Shown here piece by piece: positions 56,681 to 64,000 of a stretch of DNA of 64,000 nucleotides (the first letter of the stretch is position 1; every line of letters starts with the position of its first letter). This DNA is from JABDCD01 sp964469525 (GTDB lineage: Bacteria > Pseudomonadota > Alphaproteobacteria > Rickettsiales > SXRF01). The stretch covers positions 83,382 to 147,381 of the forward strand of contig CAYXYU010000005.1 of assembly GCA_964469525.1 (NCBI GenBank), in the 5' to 3' direction. The notes under the pieces were generated by a model. That model was given only the letters and a program-made list of their open reading frames with translations, made no database searches and had not been told where the DNA came from. The position numbers and the translations under genes are program-made.

Positions 56681-57008
56681 TACCCAGACATTTGCAGCAA
56701 TTCCACAGTGGGATGAGGGGCACATCGGTGATGGAGAACTACGTAATGATAATAAGAATTTTCTTCTGCTTATCCATGCCTTGAGAGAATTACCTCAAAC
56801 AAACCCGCACAGCCATGAATACCATAGGTTCGTTAAAATACTCGGGCAGGGAGAGGCAATACTTCAAAATTACATTGATTCGTTCAGTAAGTTTTATGCA
56901 ATGTACGATGAGAACATACCTAAGAGGGAAATTGCAGTATTAAAAGATATCAAAGAAGCATTTTCAAGCATTGGGCGTAAAGCAAGCGGAATGGGAAAAG
57001 AGCTATAA
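56670..57008 (+). CDS. AT-rich hypothetical protein
   Basis: A 112-residue, mostly helical protein (MEINTQTFAAIPQWDEGH...) with Asn/His-rich middle part and a basic C-terminal region (IGRKASGMGKEL). No family recognised and no toxin or antitoxin motif that I can point to. Overlaps the preceding small gene; together they form an AT-rich pair between tRNA-Lys and the ROK kinase gene. Confidence 0.5.
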   Translation: MEINTQTFAAIPQWDEGHIGDGELRNDNKNFLLLIHALRELPQTNPHSHEYHRFVKILGQGEAILQNYIDSFSKFYAMYDENIPKREIAVLKDIKEAFSSIGRKASGMGKEL

Positions 57009-57094
57009 TTATTGTAGTATTGCTACCCAACCTTCTACTTGTTAATGCATATTAATTAGATACACTCCCGCCTTTTCAGGCAAAGGAGCGTACG

Positions 57095-58240
57095 GTGGCA
57101 TTTTCCGATTATTCTAAAAAGCAGTCTAAAAAACAGTATGTGCTCGGCATCGATGTCGGCGGCACGAAGGTCGATCCGCAAATTTTTCTGGTGGAAGATG
57201 GAAAGGTTTCCGAACGACCTTTCCTATCAATGGAAAAGCGCACTCCTCCAGCCAGAGGTGTCGAAGGCCATGCGAAAGAGATTGCCGAAATCATCGCTGC
57301 TGCTGAGCAGATAATAAGCGAACGCGGCGGCGAACTGGTGGCGGTTGGCGTCGGCAGCCCCGGCCGGTTTGGCAAGGACGGCAGGATCAAGCCGGGAACC
57401 AATCCCAATCTCGGCAATAGCATCGGCGATTTTGACGGTGTCAATCTCCAGTGGGAATATCTTAGTCGGCTATCTCCAGAGATGGCACACATCCCCTTGG
57501 TCGTCGGCAACGATGCCGATGCCATGCTGGCCGGGATGCTGGAAAGCATACAAGCCGACACGGCAGGCGGTCTTGTCGATCAGCATGGGGAAACGTTGGG
57601 CAGAACCTCGCTCAAAGAAGGAACCTATGTTGGATTGCTCGGCCTCGGCACCGGGCTTGGCCATGCGATTTCGAGAATGGAAAAGAATGGCTTCAAGTTT
57701 GTCACGGACGGCCATGCCAGCAAGCTGCGCGTCAAGGTGGATGAGGAAGACTGGAAGATGGTGGAGCATGCGAAATACCTGCTGAACAAGCCGGATGCCA
57801 AACCTGAAATAGTGGCTTTGGACGACCATACGGTGCGTGCCGAAGATTTGATGCGCGGGCCGGTGCTCAATCGTCTGATTGAAGATGGCGAGTCGCGGGA
57901 AAAGGTGTTACGCTTCGCCGGAAAATACCTGGCGCGGCTGATTGCCTTAATCCAGAGCGGGCAATCGCACGATGTCGAGCCGGAAAACGGCTGGTCGGAT
58001 GAGGATAAAAAGCTGGCGGTACGGACGAGCGTTTATCTGGTGGGTGGTGGATTGGGCAGCAGCCCGAGCGGTAAGAAGATCATCGATTATGCGAGGCAGG
58101 AAATGGAGAAAATCCCGGCCGTAAAGCATATCCGCCTGGTGCGGATGCCGGAGAACAAACTTGCACAGGAAAACCCTGCCGCGCGCGCGGCTGCGGTGAT
58201 GGCGCACGCCGACATGCAGCGTGGTATGCAGCGCGACTAA
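57095..58240 (+). CDS. ROK-family sugar kinase-like protein
   Basis: A 381-residue actin-fold ATPase starting at a GTG with AAAGGAGCG ahead. It has the phosphate-1 motif VLGIDVGGTKVD, the GNDADAMLAGM catalytic segment (GND Asp) and the phosphate-2 motif GLGTGLGHAI. The ROK zinc motif CxCGxxGC is absent, and about 60 extra residues follow the phosphate-2 region. So it is a ROK-like kinase of unknown sugar specificity, perhaps not a classical glucokinase. Precedes the convergent yacG-rpe genes. Confidence 0.8.
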   Translation: MAFSDYSKKQSKKQYVLGIDVGGTKVDPQIFLVEDGKVSERPFLSMEKRTPPARGVEGHAKEIAEIIAAAEQIISERGGELVAVGVGSPGRFGKDGRIKPGTNPNLGNSIGDFDGVNLQWEYLSRLSPEMAHIPLVVGNDADAMLAGMLESIQADTAGGLVDQHGETLGRTSLKEGTYVGLLGLGTGLGHAISRMEKNGFKFVTDGHASKLRVKVDEEDWKMVEHAKYLLNKPDAKPEIVALDDHTVRAEDLMRGPVLNRLIEDGESREKVLRFAGKYLARLIALIQSGQSHDVEPENGWSDEDKKLAVRTSVYLVGGGLGSSPSGKKIIDYARQEMEKIPAVKHIRLVRMPENKLAQENPAARAAAVMAHADMQRGMQRD

Positions 58241-58242
58241 GA

Positions 58243-58422
58243 TTACTGCTCCGTCGGCTCTTCGTCCGCATCGTCAATGTCATCCGTCTCGACGGCGGCG
58301 ACGGCATAATTCCCGCTGAACCATTTGCCGAGGTCGATGTCGGCGCAGCGCTTGCTGCAGAAGGGCTTGAATTTTTCGTCGGTGGTTTTGCCGCAGAGCG
58401 GGCAGAAATGCTGATTAGGCAT
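58243..58422 (-). CDS. yacG: DNA gyrase inhibitor YacG-like zinc protein
   Basis: A 59-residue protein with the YacG zinc site: CPLCGK (C7, C10) and CSKRCAD (C22, C26), then [12 protein letters not shown] and an acidic tail. E. coli YacG binds GyrB and blocks DNA binding. The start at 58422 overlaps the rpe stop by eight bases. Confidence 0.9.
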   Translation of the reverse strand: MPNQHFCPLCGKTTDEKFKPFCSKRCADIDLGKWFSGNYAVAAVETDDIDDADEEPTEQ

Positions 58423-59074
58423 TCCGCAGCGCCTGGATATTTTTGGTGTATTGCTTCGCGTCGCCCGTAAACACCGCCGAGCCAGCGACCAGCACGTTGG
58501 CGCCAGCGGCGATGACTTTCTTGGCGGTGGCTTGGTTGATGCCGCCGTCCACTTCGAGGTCGATGGCGCGCTTGGTCTTGGCGATCATGCCGCGGATCTC
58601 TTTGATCTTCGCCAGCTGGGACGGGATGAAGGCCTGGCCGCCGAAGCCGGGATTGACCGTCATCACCAGGATGAGATCGACATAATCCATCACATATTCC
58701 AGCGCGGGGGCGGGCGTGCTTGGCACTAGCGACACGCCGCATTTGACGCCGAAGGATTTGATCAGCTGCAGCGTGCGGTCGAGATGCACGCAGGCTTCGG
58801 CATGCACGGTGACGATATCCGCCCCGGCTTTGACATAGGATTCAATAGACGCGTCCGGCTTCTCGATCATCAGATGCACGTCGAACGGCAGCTTGCTGTG
58901 CGGGCGCAGCGAGCGGATGACCGCCGGGCCGATGGTCAGGTTGGGAACGAAATGCCCGTCCATCACATCGACATGGATGTAATCGGCACCGGCCTTGCTG
59001 ATAGCAGCCACCTCCCCGCCGAGCTTCGCGAAATCAGCGGAGAGAATAGAGGGAGCAATTTTTACTTTAGCCAT
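58415..59074 (-). CDS. rpe: Ribulose-phosphate 3-epimerase
   Basis: Interconverts ribulose-5-P and xylulose-5-P in the pentose phosphate pathway. The TIM barrel of 219 residues starts [15 protein letters not shown]. The metal/catalytic residues are in [29 protein letters not shown] and EVDGGINQ. Lies downstream of rsmB by five bases, so the two are probably co-transcribed, and overlaps yacG. Confidence 0.96.
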   Translation of the reverse strand: MAKVKIAPSILSADFAKLGGEVAAISKAGADYIHVDVMDGHFVPNLTIGPAVIRSLRPHSKLPFDVHLMIEKPDASIESYVKAGADIVTVHAEACVHLDRTLQLIKSFGVKCGVSLVPSTPAPALEYVMDYVDLILVMTVNPGFGGQAFIPSQLAKIKEIRGMIAKTKRAIDLEVDGGINQATAKKVIAAGANVLVAGSAVFTGDAKQYTKNIQALRNA

Positions 59075-59078
59075 ATTC

Positions 59079-60386
59079 TTATTCTTTCTTAAGCACTGCG
59101 GCATAGAACCCGTCCATGCCGCCCAGTTCGGCCAAGTGGCAGGGCAGGGTACGCACCTCCCCTTTGCCTGTAACGCACTCCTCCGGCAATCCTAATTCAG
59201 TGGCGCGGACAGGCATTAGCCTAACATCTTTACGTTCGTTAAGCAATTGGGCAATAAGCTGTTCACCTTCCTCTGGCTGCAGGGAACATACTGAATATAC
59301 TAACTTTCCGCCTGGCTTAAGGATATCCAGCGCGTGCCAAAGCATGCCTTTCTGGGCTTCGACCAGCCGCGAGATGTCGGAAACTTTGCGGTGCCAGGCC
59401 ACGTCGGGATGGCGGCGCAGCGTGCCGGTGGCGGAGCAGGGGGCGTCGAGCAGGATGGCGTCGGGCGCGAAGGCGGGCAGCCATTTCGAAGCGTCGGTGG
59501 TGACGTACTCGGCCTGCAGCCGCAGGCGATGGACATTGGTCTTCAGCATGGCGATGCGTTCTTTGGAGCGATCCACCGCCGATACTTTGGCGCCGCCGGC
59601 CGCCAGCTGCGCCGTTTTGCCCCCCGGCGCGGCGCAGAAATCGATGACGCGCCTGTTGGTAACGTCGCCGAGCAGCCGCGCGGGAATGGTTGCCGCCATG
59701 TCCTGCACCCACCAACTGCCTTCCTGGAAGCCTTTCAACTGCGTAATGTTGCGTGTTTCACGCAGGCGCACCGATCCCATCGGCAGCACCACCCCGCCCA
59801 GCTGGTCGGCCCAGAAGGCTGGGTCGCGCTTCACCGTGATATCCAGCGGCGGTTCGAGCAGGTGCATGTCGGCAATGCGGCGCGCTGTCTCTGCGCCATA
59901 GGCGATTTCCCAGCTCTGCCACAGCCAGCGTGGCGTATTGAGTTTGGCGGCATCCTGCTGCTGCACCAGCCGCAGGCCGTCCTGTGCCACTTTCTTGAGC
60001 ACTGCATTGACCAGCCCGCCGAATTTTTCCATCTTGACCTGCTTGGTCATCTCGACTGCCGAGTGCACGGCGGCATGTGGCGGCGTTTCTAGCCAGATCA
60101 GCTGCGCCGCACCGAGCCGCAGCGTATGCATGATGCGCGAGGCGCTGGGTTTCAACGGGTGTTCGAGAAAGCGCTGGAAGATGTCGTCGATCTGCCCCAG
60201 GCGCCGCAGCACGGTCTTGGCCAGCAACTGCGCGAAGGCACGGTCGGAAGGGCCCAGGCTGTTGAAATGCCGGTCAGACGCCCAGGCCGAATCCATCGGC
60301 TTACCCTTGTCCAGCGTGTGAACGAGTGCGGCCAATGCAGAAAGGCGCGCGCTGGGAGAAATAACGGGATTTTGATTTGTTTTCAT
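59079..60386 (-). CDS. rsmB: 16S rRNA m5C967 methyltransferase (RsmB/Sun)
   Basis: Methylates cytosine 967 of 16S rRNA. The 435 residues comprise an N-terminal NusB-like RNA-binding domain (to about 140) and a SAM-dependent methyltransferase with the PGGKTAQLA motif. The two cysteines are in [16 protein letters not shown] and [13 protein letters not shown]. Upstream, the SIMPL-domain gene is divergent. Confidence 0.95.
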   Translation of the reverse strand: MKTNQNPVISPSARLSALAALVHTLDKGKPMDSAWASDRHFNSLGPSDRAFAQLLAKTVLRRLGQIDDIFQRFLEHPLKPSASRIMHTLRLGAAQLIWLETPPHAAVHSAVEMTKQVKMEKFGGLVNAVLKKVAQDGLRLVQQQDAAKLNTPRWLWQSWEIAYGAETARRIADMHLLEPPLDITVKRDPAFWADQLGGVVLPMGSVRLRETRNITQLKGFQEGSWWVQDMAATIPARLLGDVTNRRVIDFCAAPGGKTAQLAAGGAKVSAVDRSKERIAMLKTNVHRLRLQAEYVTTDASKWLPAFAPDAILLDAPCSATGTLRRHPDVAWHRKVSDISRLVEAQKGMLWHALDILKPGGKLVYSVCSLQPEEGEQLIAQLLNERKDVRLMPVRATELGLPEECVTGKGEVRTLPCHLAELGGMDGFYAAVLKKE

Positions 60387-60437
60387 TGGGTGGTTACGGT
60401 ATCATCCACTACTAACTTATTACAAGCGCAGGCAAGA

Positions 60438-61163
60438 ATGAAGCACCATTTCATCAGCGTTACCGCCATTCTCATTCTGCTGACCGGGCCGGCACTGGCC
60501 CATCCGGAGAATGGGCTTATCCAGCAGCGCACCATCACCGTATCGGGCGAGAGCAGCGAGCAGATCGCACCCGACCAGGCCGTGCTTTCCATCTCCCTGG
60601 TCAGCCGCGACAAGAGCCTTGCCGCCGCCAAGCAGCATAACGACAAGCTGGCGGAGAAACTGGTGCAGATCGCTTATGAATACAAAATACCGAAGGAAAA
60701 AATCACTACTTCGCAGCTTTATATTGCGCCGGAATACAACTACCGCCCTAAGGATAATAAGCGCGAATTCGCCGGTTACACAGTCAATCGTAGCCTGCAT
60801 ATCACGATCGACAAGCTGGATATTCATGAGCGGTTGCTATCAGCCATTATTGAGGCGGAGATCGACCAGGTGAACGGCATCGATTTCCGGCTGTCCGATC
60901 CCGAGAAGCATGCCAGCGCGCTGCGCGTGAAGGCGTTCGGAAATGCGAAAGCGAAGGCGGCTGCGCTGGCGCAGGCGGCGGGAGCGAAGCTCGGCCAGGC
61001 CCTGACCATCAACACAATGGACGTCAGTACGCCTATTCCCGGCCCGCGTCCGATGATGATGGCGGCACGGGCCGACGCCGGAGCGGAAATGTCCGTTGCG
61101 CCGAGCTTGCCCGGCATGATTGAGTTGCGCCAGGCGGTAACGGTGGTGTTCGGGTTGGAATAA
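60438..61163 (+). CDS. SIMPL-domain (DUF541) exported protein
   Basis: A 241-residue protein with a signal peptide (ISVTAILILLTGPALA) and the SIMPL fold: RTITVSGESSEQIAPDQAVL, NDKLAEKLVQIA, YTVNRSLHITI and the helix KAKAAALAQAAGAKLGQ. The family includes E. coli YggE and kinase-signal proteins; its role is poorly known, with links to stress and oxidative damage. The start at 60438 follows a weak AGGCAAG site. Confidence 0.9.
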   Translation: MKHHFISVTAILILLTGPALAHPENGLIQQRTITVSGESSEQIAPDQAVLSISLVSRDKSLAAAKQHNDKLAEKLVQIAYEYKIPKEKITTSQLYIAPEYNYRPKDNKREFAGYTVNRSLHITIDKLDIHERLLSAIIEAEIDQVNGIDFRLSDPEKHASALRVKAFGNAKAKAAALAQAAGAKLGQALTINTMDVSTPIPGPRPMMMAARADAGAEMSVAPSLPGMIELRQAVTVVFGLE

Positions 61164-61166
61164 CAT

Positions 61167-61355
61167 ATGAGTAGGCATCAGGATTCAGGACTTGGGATTC
61201 AGGGAAAGAAAAAAATAAAAACGGCGGGCAAAGCCAATCCTTCCGCCGAATCCCGAATCCTGAATCCCGATCCTCCTGAAACCGGCGGTCCCAAAGGCCT
61301 GGAACCCACACGTTACGGCGATTGGGAAATCGGCGGCAGGTGCGTGGATTTCTGA
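61167..61355 (+). CDS. SdhAF4-like assembly factor (DUF1674) with repeat-encoded N-terminus
   Basis: A 62-residue protein. Only the last third is conserved: GGPKGLEPTRYGDWEIGGR and the final CVDF, the DUF1674 signature of the SdhA flavinylation/assembly factor. The first two thirds (residues 4-37) derive from a heptamer-based inverted repeat (61181-61273). Lies three bases after the SIMPL gene and runs directly into the thioredoxin gene. It would serve the SdhA encoded at 30317. Confidence 0.85.
   Translation: MSRHQDSGLGIQGKKKIKTAGKANPSAESRILNPDPPETGGPKGLEPTRYGDWEIGGRCVDF
61181..61273. repeat. Heptamer-armed inverted repeat in the sdhAF4 gene
   Basis: Left arm GGATTCAGGACTTGGGATTC (61181-61200) and right arm of GAATCCC/GAATCCT heptamers (61248-61268) are inverted versions of each other. 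The spacer contains an A-rich stretch and GGCGGGC...TCCGCC. The whole unit is translated. Confidence 0.85.
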
Positions 61356-61910
61356 ATGGCGAAATCGAAGCGGGATGACCTGCGGTTTGTATTCAGTGCC
61401 GTCGTCATTGCGCTGATCCTCATGGCGATCATGCATGCCTTTGCACCCTATCTGCAGGAAAAGCAGATGCAATCGGAGGGGCAGGAGGCCGTCCGGCTGG
61501 TACCGCTGACGGCGGATGAGCTGCAGGCCATGCTGAGCGACGGCAACCCCCGGATGCTGGTGGTTTATGCCAGCTGGTGTGGCGTCTGCCGAACGTTCCT
61601 TCCGGATATTGTCCGCCTGCAGCGAGAGGGAAGGCTGGATTTCCTGACGCCGGTGTTTCTCTCCATCGACGACGTCGAGCCCAGGCTGCGTATCTATCTC
61701 TCGAAGAACGGGTTGGCGGGGAGTTTCACTCCTTACGTCCTGCAGGGCAGGCGTGCCGCATTCAGCCACGCGTTGAAGGAAACAGGCGCGCGCTTCCAGT
61801 CGCGCATCCCTTATGTCGCATTTTTCCGCGACGGGAAAATGGAGACCGACCTTGAAGGAGCGGTAAGCCGGGAAGAGTTTCTGAGGCTGGCGGAAAGCGT
61901 GAAGCCTTAA
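61356..61910 (+). CDS. Membrane-anchored thioredoxin-like protein
   Basis: A 184-residue protein with one N-terminal helix (FVFSAVVIALILMAIMHAF) and a periplasmic thioredoxin fold with the active site YASWCGVCRTFLPD and the cis-Pro segment SRIPYVAFFRDG. A redox role toward periplasmic proteins is likely. Starts directly after the sdhAF4 stop. Confidence 0.85.
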   Translation: MAKSKRDDLRFVFSAVVIALILMAIMHAFAPYLQEKQMQSEGQEAVRLVPLTADELQAMLSDGNPRMLVVYASWCGVCRTFLPDIVRLQREGRLDFLTPVFLSIDDVEPRLRIYLSKNGLAGSFTPYVLQGRRAAFSHALKETGARFQSRIPYVAFFRDGKMETDLEGAVSREEFLRLAESVKP

Positions 61911-61923
61911 ATCGGGGTGCCTG

Positions 61924-62490
61924 TCAGGGACGAAAACGGTTGGCCATTTGCTCAACGGTATCGGGGGCCTTCGTCTGCACTGAAGTTACCCAGTGCCTGG
62001 ACGGCGCTGCCGCATTGTTGCCGGAAACGGGTGCATCGGCGGTGGACTGGGTTCCCATGAGCTCTTTTTCGGCAATGTTCGCTTTGCGTTGAAGCTTGCC
62101 GGCGCCCAGCTGCCACTCGGTTACCACCTTCTTGCTCTCCAGCCAGTTGGAAACAACCATGCACAATCCGCCGAAGGCCATCATGCCCAGGGCAATCCGG
62201 TTGTATACTTTATTGCCCAGCATCTCCTTGAGCGGCTTTCCCTGTTCGGCCGCGCTCAGGATTTTCGATGACAGCACGCTCAGCACGCCGATATTAGTCG
62301 CGCCGGCAATGGCGAACAGCCATGATGAAATAGCCGAATACATCGTGTGATCACGCATGAACTGTTGTTCAGAAATGATCATGCACTCGCCCGAAGCGGG
62401 TGCGGCTGCCTGCGGTGTGTGCCCTGCAGGCGACGTTCTATCCGGTTGGCAAAGCGCCACCTCCTCACGGCGGCAAGAAGTTGTGCTCAT
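61924..62490 (-). CDS. Hypothetical two-helix membrane protein
   Basis: Up to 188 residues; internal ATGs (for example MIISEQQFMRDH) are possible starts. Two hydrophobic segments (AISSWLFAIAGATNIGVLSVL and IALGMMAFGGLCMVVSNWLE) flank a short loop; the C-terminal half is polar. No family recognised. It lies three bases downstream of the secreted-protein gene at 62494 and is probably in the same cobalamin-riboswitch-led transcript. Confidence 0.55.
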   Translation of the reverse strand: MSTTSCRREEVALCQPDRTSPAGHTPQAAAPASGECMIISEQQFMRDHTMYSAISSWLFAIAGATNIGVLSVLSSKILSAAEQGKPLKEMLGNKVYNRIALGMMAFGGLCMVVSNWLESKKVVTEWQLGAGKLQRKANIAEKELMGTQSTADAPVSGNNAAAPSRHWVTSVQTKAPDTVEQMANRFRP

Positions 62491-62493
62491 GGC

Positions 62494-62970
62494 TTACTCC
62501 TTGCTTAAAAGATTTATGGAAGAGGCTTGAATAGTGCTTCTCCCGCCGGAAGCGGCTTCTTTCATGGGTAAAGGCAGCATATAGGCATTCTGGAAATCCA
62601 GGCGGTAATCCGTGACGGCATAATAGCAGATGACTTTTCCTGCCTTGCTGCCGGACCGATCGGTGACGGAGGCGTCGAATATCAGCCCGCGCTGCACGCT
62701 GGATTCTCCTTTCCAGAACAGCCTGTCATAGGCGATTCGCGATAACGGCTCGTTGAGTGTCAGAGTGCCGTTAAGCCTATATTCGGATTGATAACGCGAA
62801 TCGAATGCTTCGATACAGGCCCGCTGCTGCGATGTATCGAAGCTGGCAAGGGCGGCCTGTTTATCCATCTCGAAAAGTTTTTGCCGTAAACCGCCTTCAT
62901 TATCTGCTGAGGCCGGCAAGCCAATGCATACGCCTAAAAGGAATCCAAGGAAAACGATGGAAAAACGCAT
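62494..62970 (-). CDS. Secreted protein of unknown function behind a cobalamin riboswitch
   Basis: A 158-residue exported protein (signal MRFSIVFLGFLLGVCIGLPA, cleavage near ASA). The start at 62970 has a TTTTGGAG site; an ATG three codons earlier is less likely. The mature part has two cysteines (in QQRACIEAF and KVICYYA) and no motif that I recognise. It is the first gene after the riboswitch at 63107-63278 on the same strand. The 63371-62971 leader also holds GTGTCAC...GTGACAC, an inverted pair about 80 bases apart. No corrinoid-linked domain is evident. Confidence 0.6.
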   Translation of the reverse strand: MRFSIVFLGFLLGVCIGLPASADNEGGLRQKLFEMDKQAALASFDTSQQRACIEAFDSRYQSEYRLNGTLTLNEPLSRIAYDRLFWKGESSVQRGLIFDASVTDRSGSKAGKVICYYAVTDYRLDFQNAYMLPLPMKEAASGGRSTIQASSINLLSKE

Positions 62971-63106
62971 GATACACACTCCAAAAGGTTGACTCTTGCG
63001 CCCCGGTTTTGACGGTTGCGCAGTGTCACCACACTAAGAAGAGCGTAGACTCCAATCCATTGCTCCAGCGACCATCCCCGGTGCTAAAGCAGGTGTGACA
63101 CTCGAT

Positions 63107-63278
63107 GGCAGGTCTCCTGACTTGCGGGTCGTAGTCTTTAAGGAAGTCTTCCCGGGTGAAACCCAGTGACCGTGTATCGCGCCTTAAGACTCGCCGCCTA
63201 CAGTTGCGGGGGCAGTTGCGGCTTAAGCCCGGGCGGGCTACCGCATTCCCTATTCTCTCCCTTTTTGGGGGAGAACCA
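63107..63278 (-). ncRNA. Cobalamin riboswitch
   Basis: Read on the minus strand: GGTTCTCCCCC...AATAGGGAATGCGGT, then CTGCCCCCGCAACTGTAGGC, a variable region, and the closing GTCAGGAGACCTGCC. These are the P3, B12-box core and 3' hallmarks of the AdoCbl riboswitch (RF00174 type) in the correct order. It lies about 135 bases upstream of the 62970 start and faces away from hppA. No terminator with a T run is obvious, so control of translation initiation is more likely. It is the main content of the 62971-63417 gap. Confidence 0.92.
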
Positions 63279-63417
63279 TCGGGATTACTAATAGGATTCA
63301 GGGGAGGGGCTGTCAACCGGCTTTTACCATAAGGAAATGATTGATTTAAAACCGCCCTTCTAGTAATGCATTCACCCACTATAACTAACCTGCTAATAAA
63401 AAAATGGAGTTCCTCCC

Positions 63418-64000
63418 ATGTCCGTCATGACGTTCATCATCCTCTGCGGTATCGCCTCCTTGCTGTACGGCCTGCTTACTGGTCGTTCCATCATGGCCGC
63501 TCCCGCCGGCTCGGATAAAATGATCGGCATTGCCAGCGCCATTCAGGAAGGCGCCCGCGCTTACCTCAACCGCCAGTACATGACCATCGGCATGGTCGGC
63601 GTGGTGATCTGCTTGCTGCTGGGCTGGCAGCTCGGCTGGTATGTGGGGCTCGGCTTCGCCATCGGTGCGGTGCTATCCGGCGCGGCGGGCTATATCGGCA
63701 TGAACATCTCGGTACGCGCCAACGTGCGCACGGCGGAAGCCGCCAAGTCCGGCCTGCAAACCGCCCTCTCCATTGCCTTCAAGTCGGGCGCGGTGACCGG
63801 CATGCTGGTGGTCGGCCTCGGCCTGCTCGGCATTTCCGTGTATTACTCTTTCCTGCAGAGCATGGAACTCGATACGCGCCACATCCTGGAAGCGCTGGTG
63901 GCGCTCTCCTTCGGCGCCTCGCTGATTTCGATCTTCGCGCGCTTAGGCGGCGGCATCTTCACCAAGGGCGCCGATGTCGGCGCCGACCTCGTCGGCAAGG
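63418..64000 (+). CDS. hppA: Membrane-bound pyrophosphatase (H+-pumping), 5' part
   Basis: Ion-pumping pyrophosphatase; the first 194 residues are in the window. Multiple helices ([36 protein letters not shown]) and family segments [34 protein letters not shown] are clear; the last is just ahead of the conserved EAGIPEDDPRN-type region cut off by the edge. A CCTCC-flanked GGAGTT site precedes the ATG. Whether it is the K+-dependent or independent type cannot be decided from this part. Confidence 0.95.
   Translation, partial: MSVMTFIILCGIASLLYGLLTGRSIMAAPAGSDKMIGIASAIQEGARAYLNRQYMTIGMVGVVICLLLGWQLGWYVGLGFAIGAVLSGAAGYIGMNISVRANVRTAEAAKSGLQTALSIAFKSGAVTGMLVVGLGLLGISVYYSFLQSMELDTRHILEALVALSFGASLISIFARLGGGIFTKGADVGADLVGK

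Noticed and set aside
63026..63379. 117-codon open frame on the minus strand across the riboswitch
   Set aside because: The sequence is explained by the cobalamin riboswitch, and the translation has no protein character.

Overview
The window is a stretch of alphaproteobacterial chromosome. The evidence is a class I lysyl-tRNA synthetase, the dgt-argS-SPOR-nagZ run leading into tatABC-serS-surE-pcm-nlpD, the hpt/zinc-ribbon/ftsE cluster, sdhCDAB, thrB-rnhA, PII-glutamine synthetase and a membrane pyrophosphatase. Codon use is GC-rich, with a few clearly AT-rich genes (44656-45540, 29841-30272, 56474-57008) that look acquired. I cannot name the genus. No CRISPR array, prophage or rRNA operon is visible; there is one tRNA (Lys, TTT).

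Layout. 88-11339: dGTPase, ArgS, SPOR protein, NagZ, a site-2-type protease, TatABC, SerS, SurE, Pcm and a degenerate LytM (NlpD-like) lipoprotein. 11340-21398: the accessory block of greatest interest. It holds a transglutaminase-like/EF-hand protein, a sulfotransferase and a 1724-residue protein that joins three Skp1-GlcNAc-transferase-type (GT60-like) domains to a thioredoxin-fold domain and two 2-oxoglutarate/Fe(II) oxygenase domains; this giant gene is translationally coupled to lysS and a HAD phosphatase. 21399-28898: TlpA-like thioredoxin, argH-lptM-lysA, hpt, ftsE without ftsX, and a PfkB kinase. 28968-34890: a succinate dehydrogenase operon broken up by a four-helix-bundle (23S-IVP family) gene between inverted repeats, two small membrane proteins and an M48 lipoprotein protease. 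34993-46494: thrB, rnhA, a chemoreceptor, bactofilin, an FAD reductase, mutY, a YbbP stub, tesA, thiC, a HEPN-like gene, carbonic anhydrase and DUF2061. 46621-56181: small unknowns, glnBA, a ferroxidase-less bacterioferritin behind a Fur-box-like site, a cyclophilin, queA, tgt and the ydbH-ynbE-ydbL envelope set. 56378-64000: tRNA-Lys, a ROK kinase, yacG-rpe-rsmB, SIMPL protein, SdhAF4, a thioredoxin, a cobalamin riboswitch ahead of two unknown membrane/secreted proteins, and the start of hppA.

A second theme is repeat invasion of genes. At least four families of short hairpin or tandem elements occur between genes and inside reading frames: a dRS3-like GTCATTCCCG family, a CCCTCTCCCG family, an ATAATGGATGATAAG family and heptanucleotide tandem arrays. 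Likely insertions lie in ArgS, SurE, TatC, ThiC (several), MutY, QueA, Tgt and SdhAF4, mostly in frame. ArgS carries an 11-C run that breaks the frame as sequenced. This resembles the Rickettsia palindromic elements that persist within proteins, but the families here are different.
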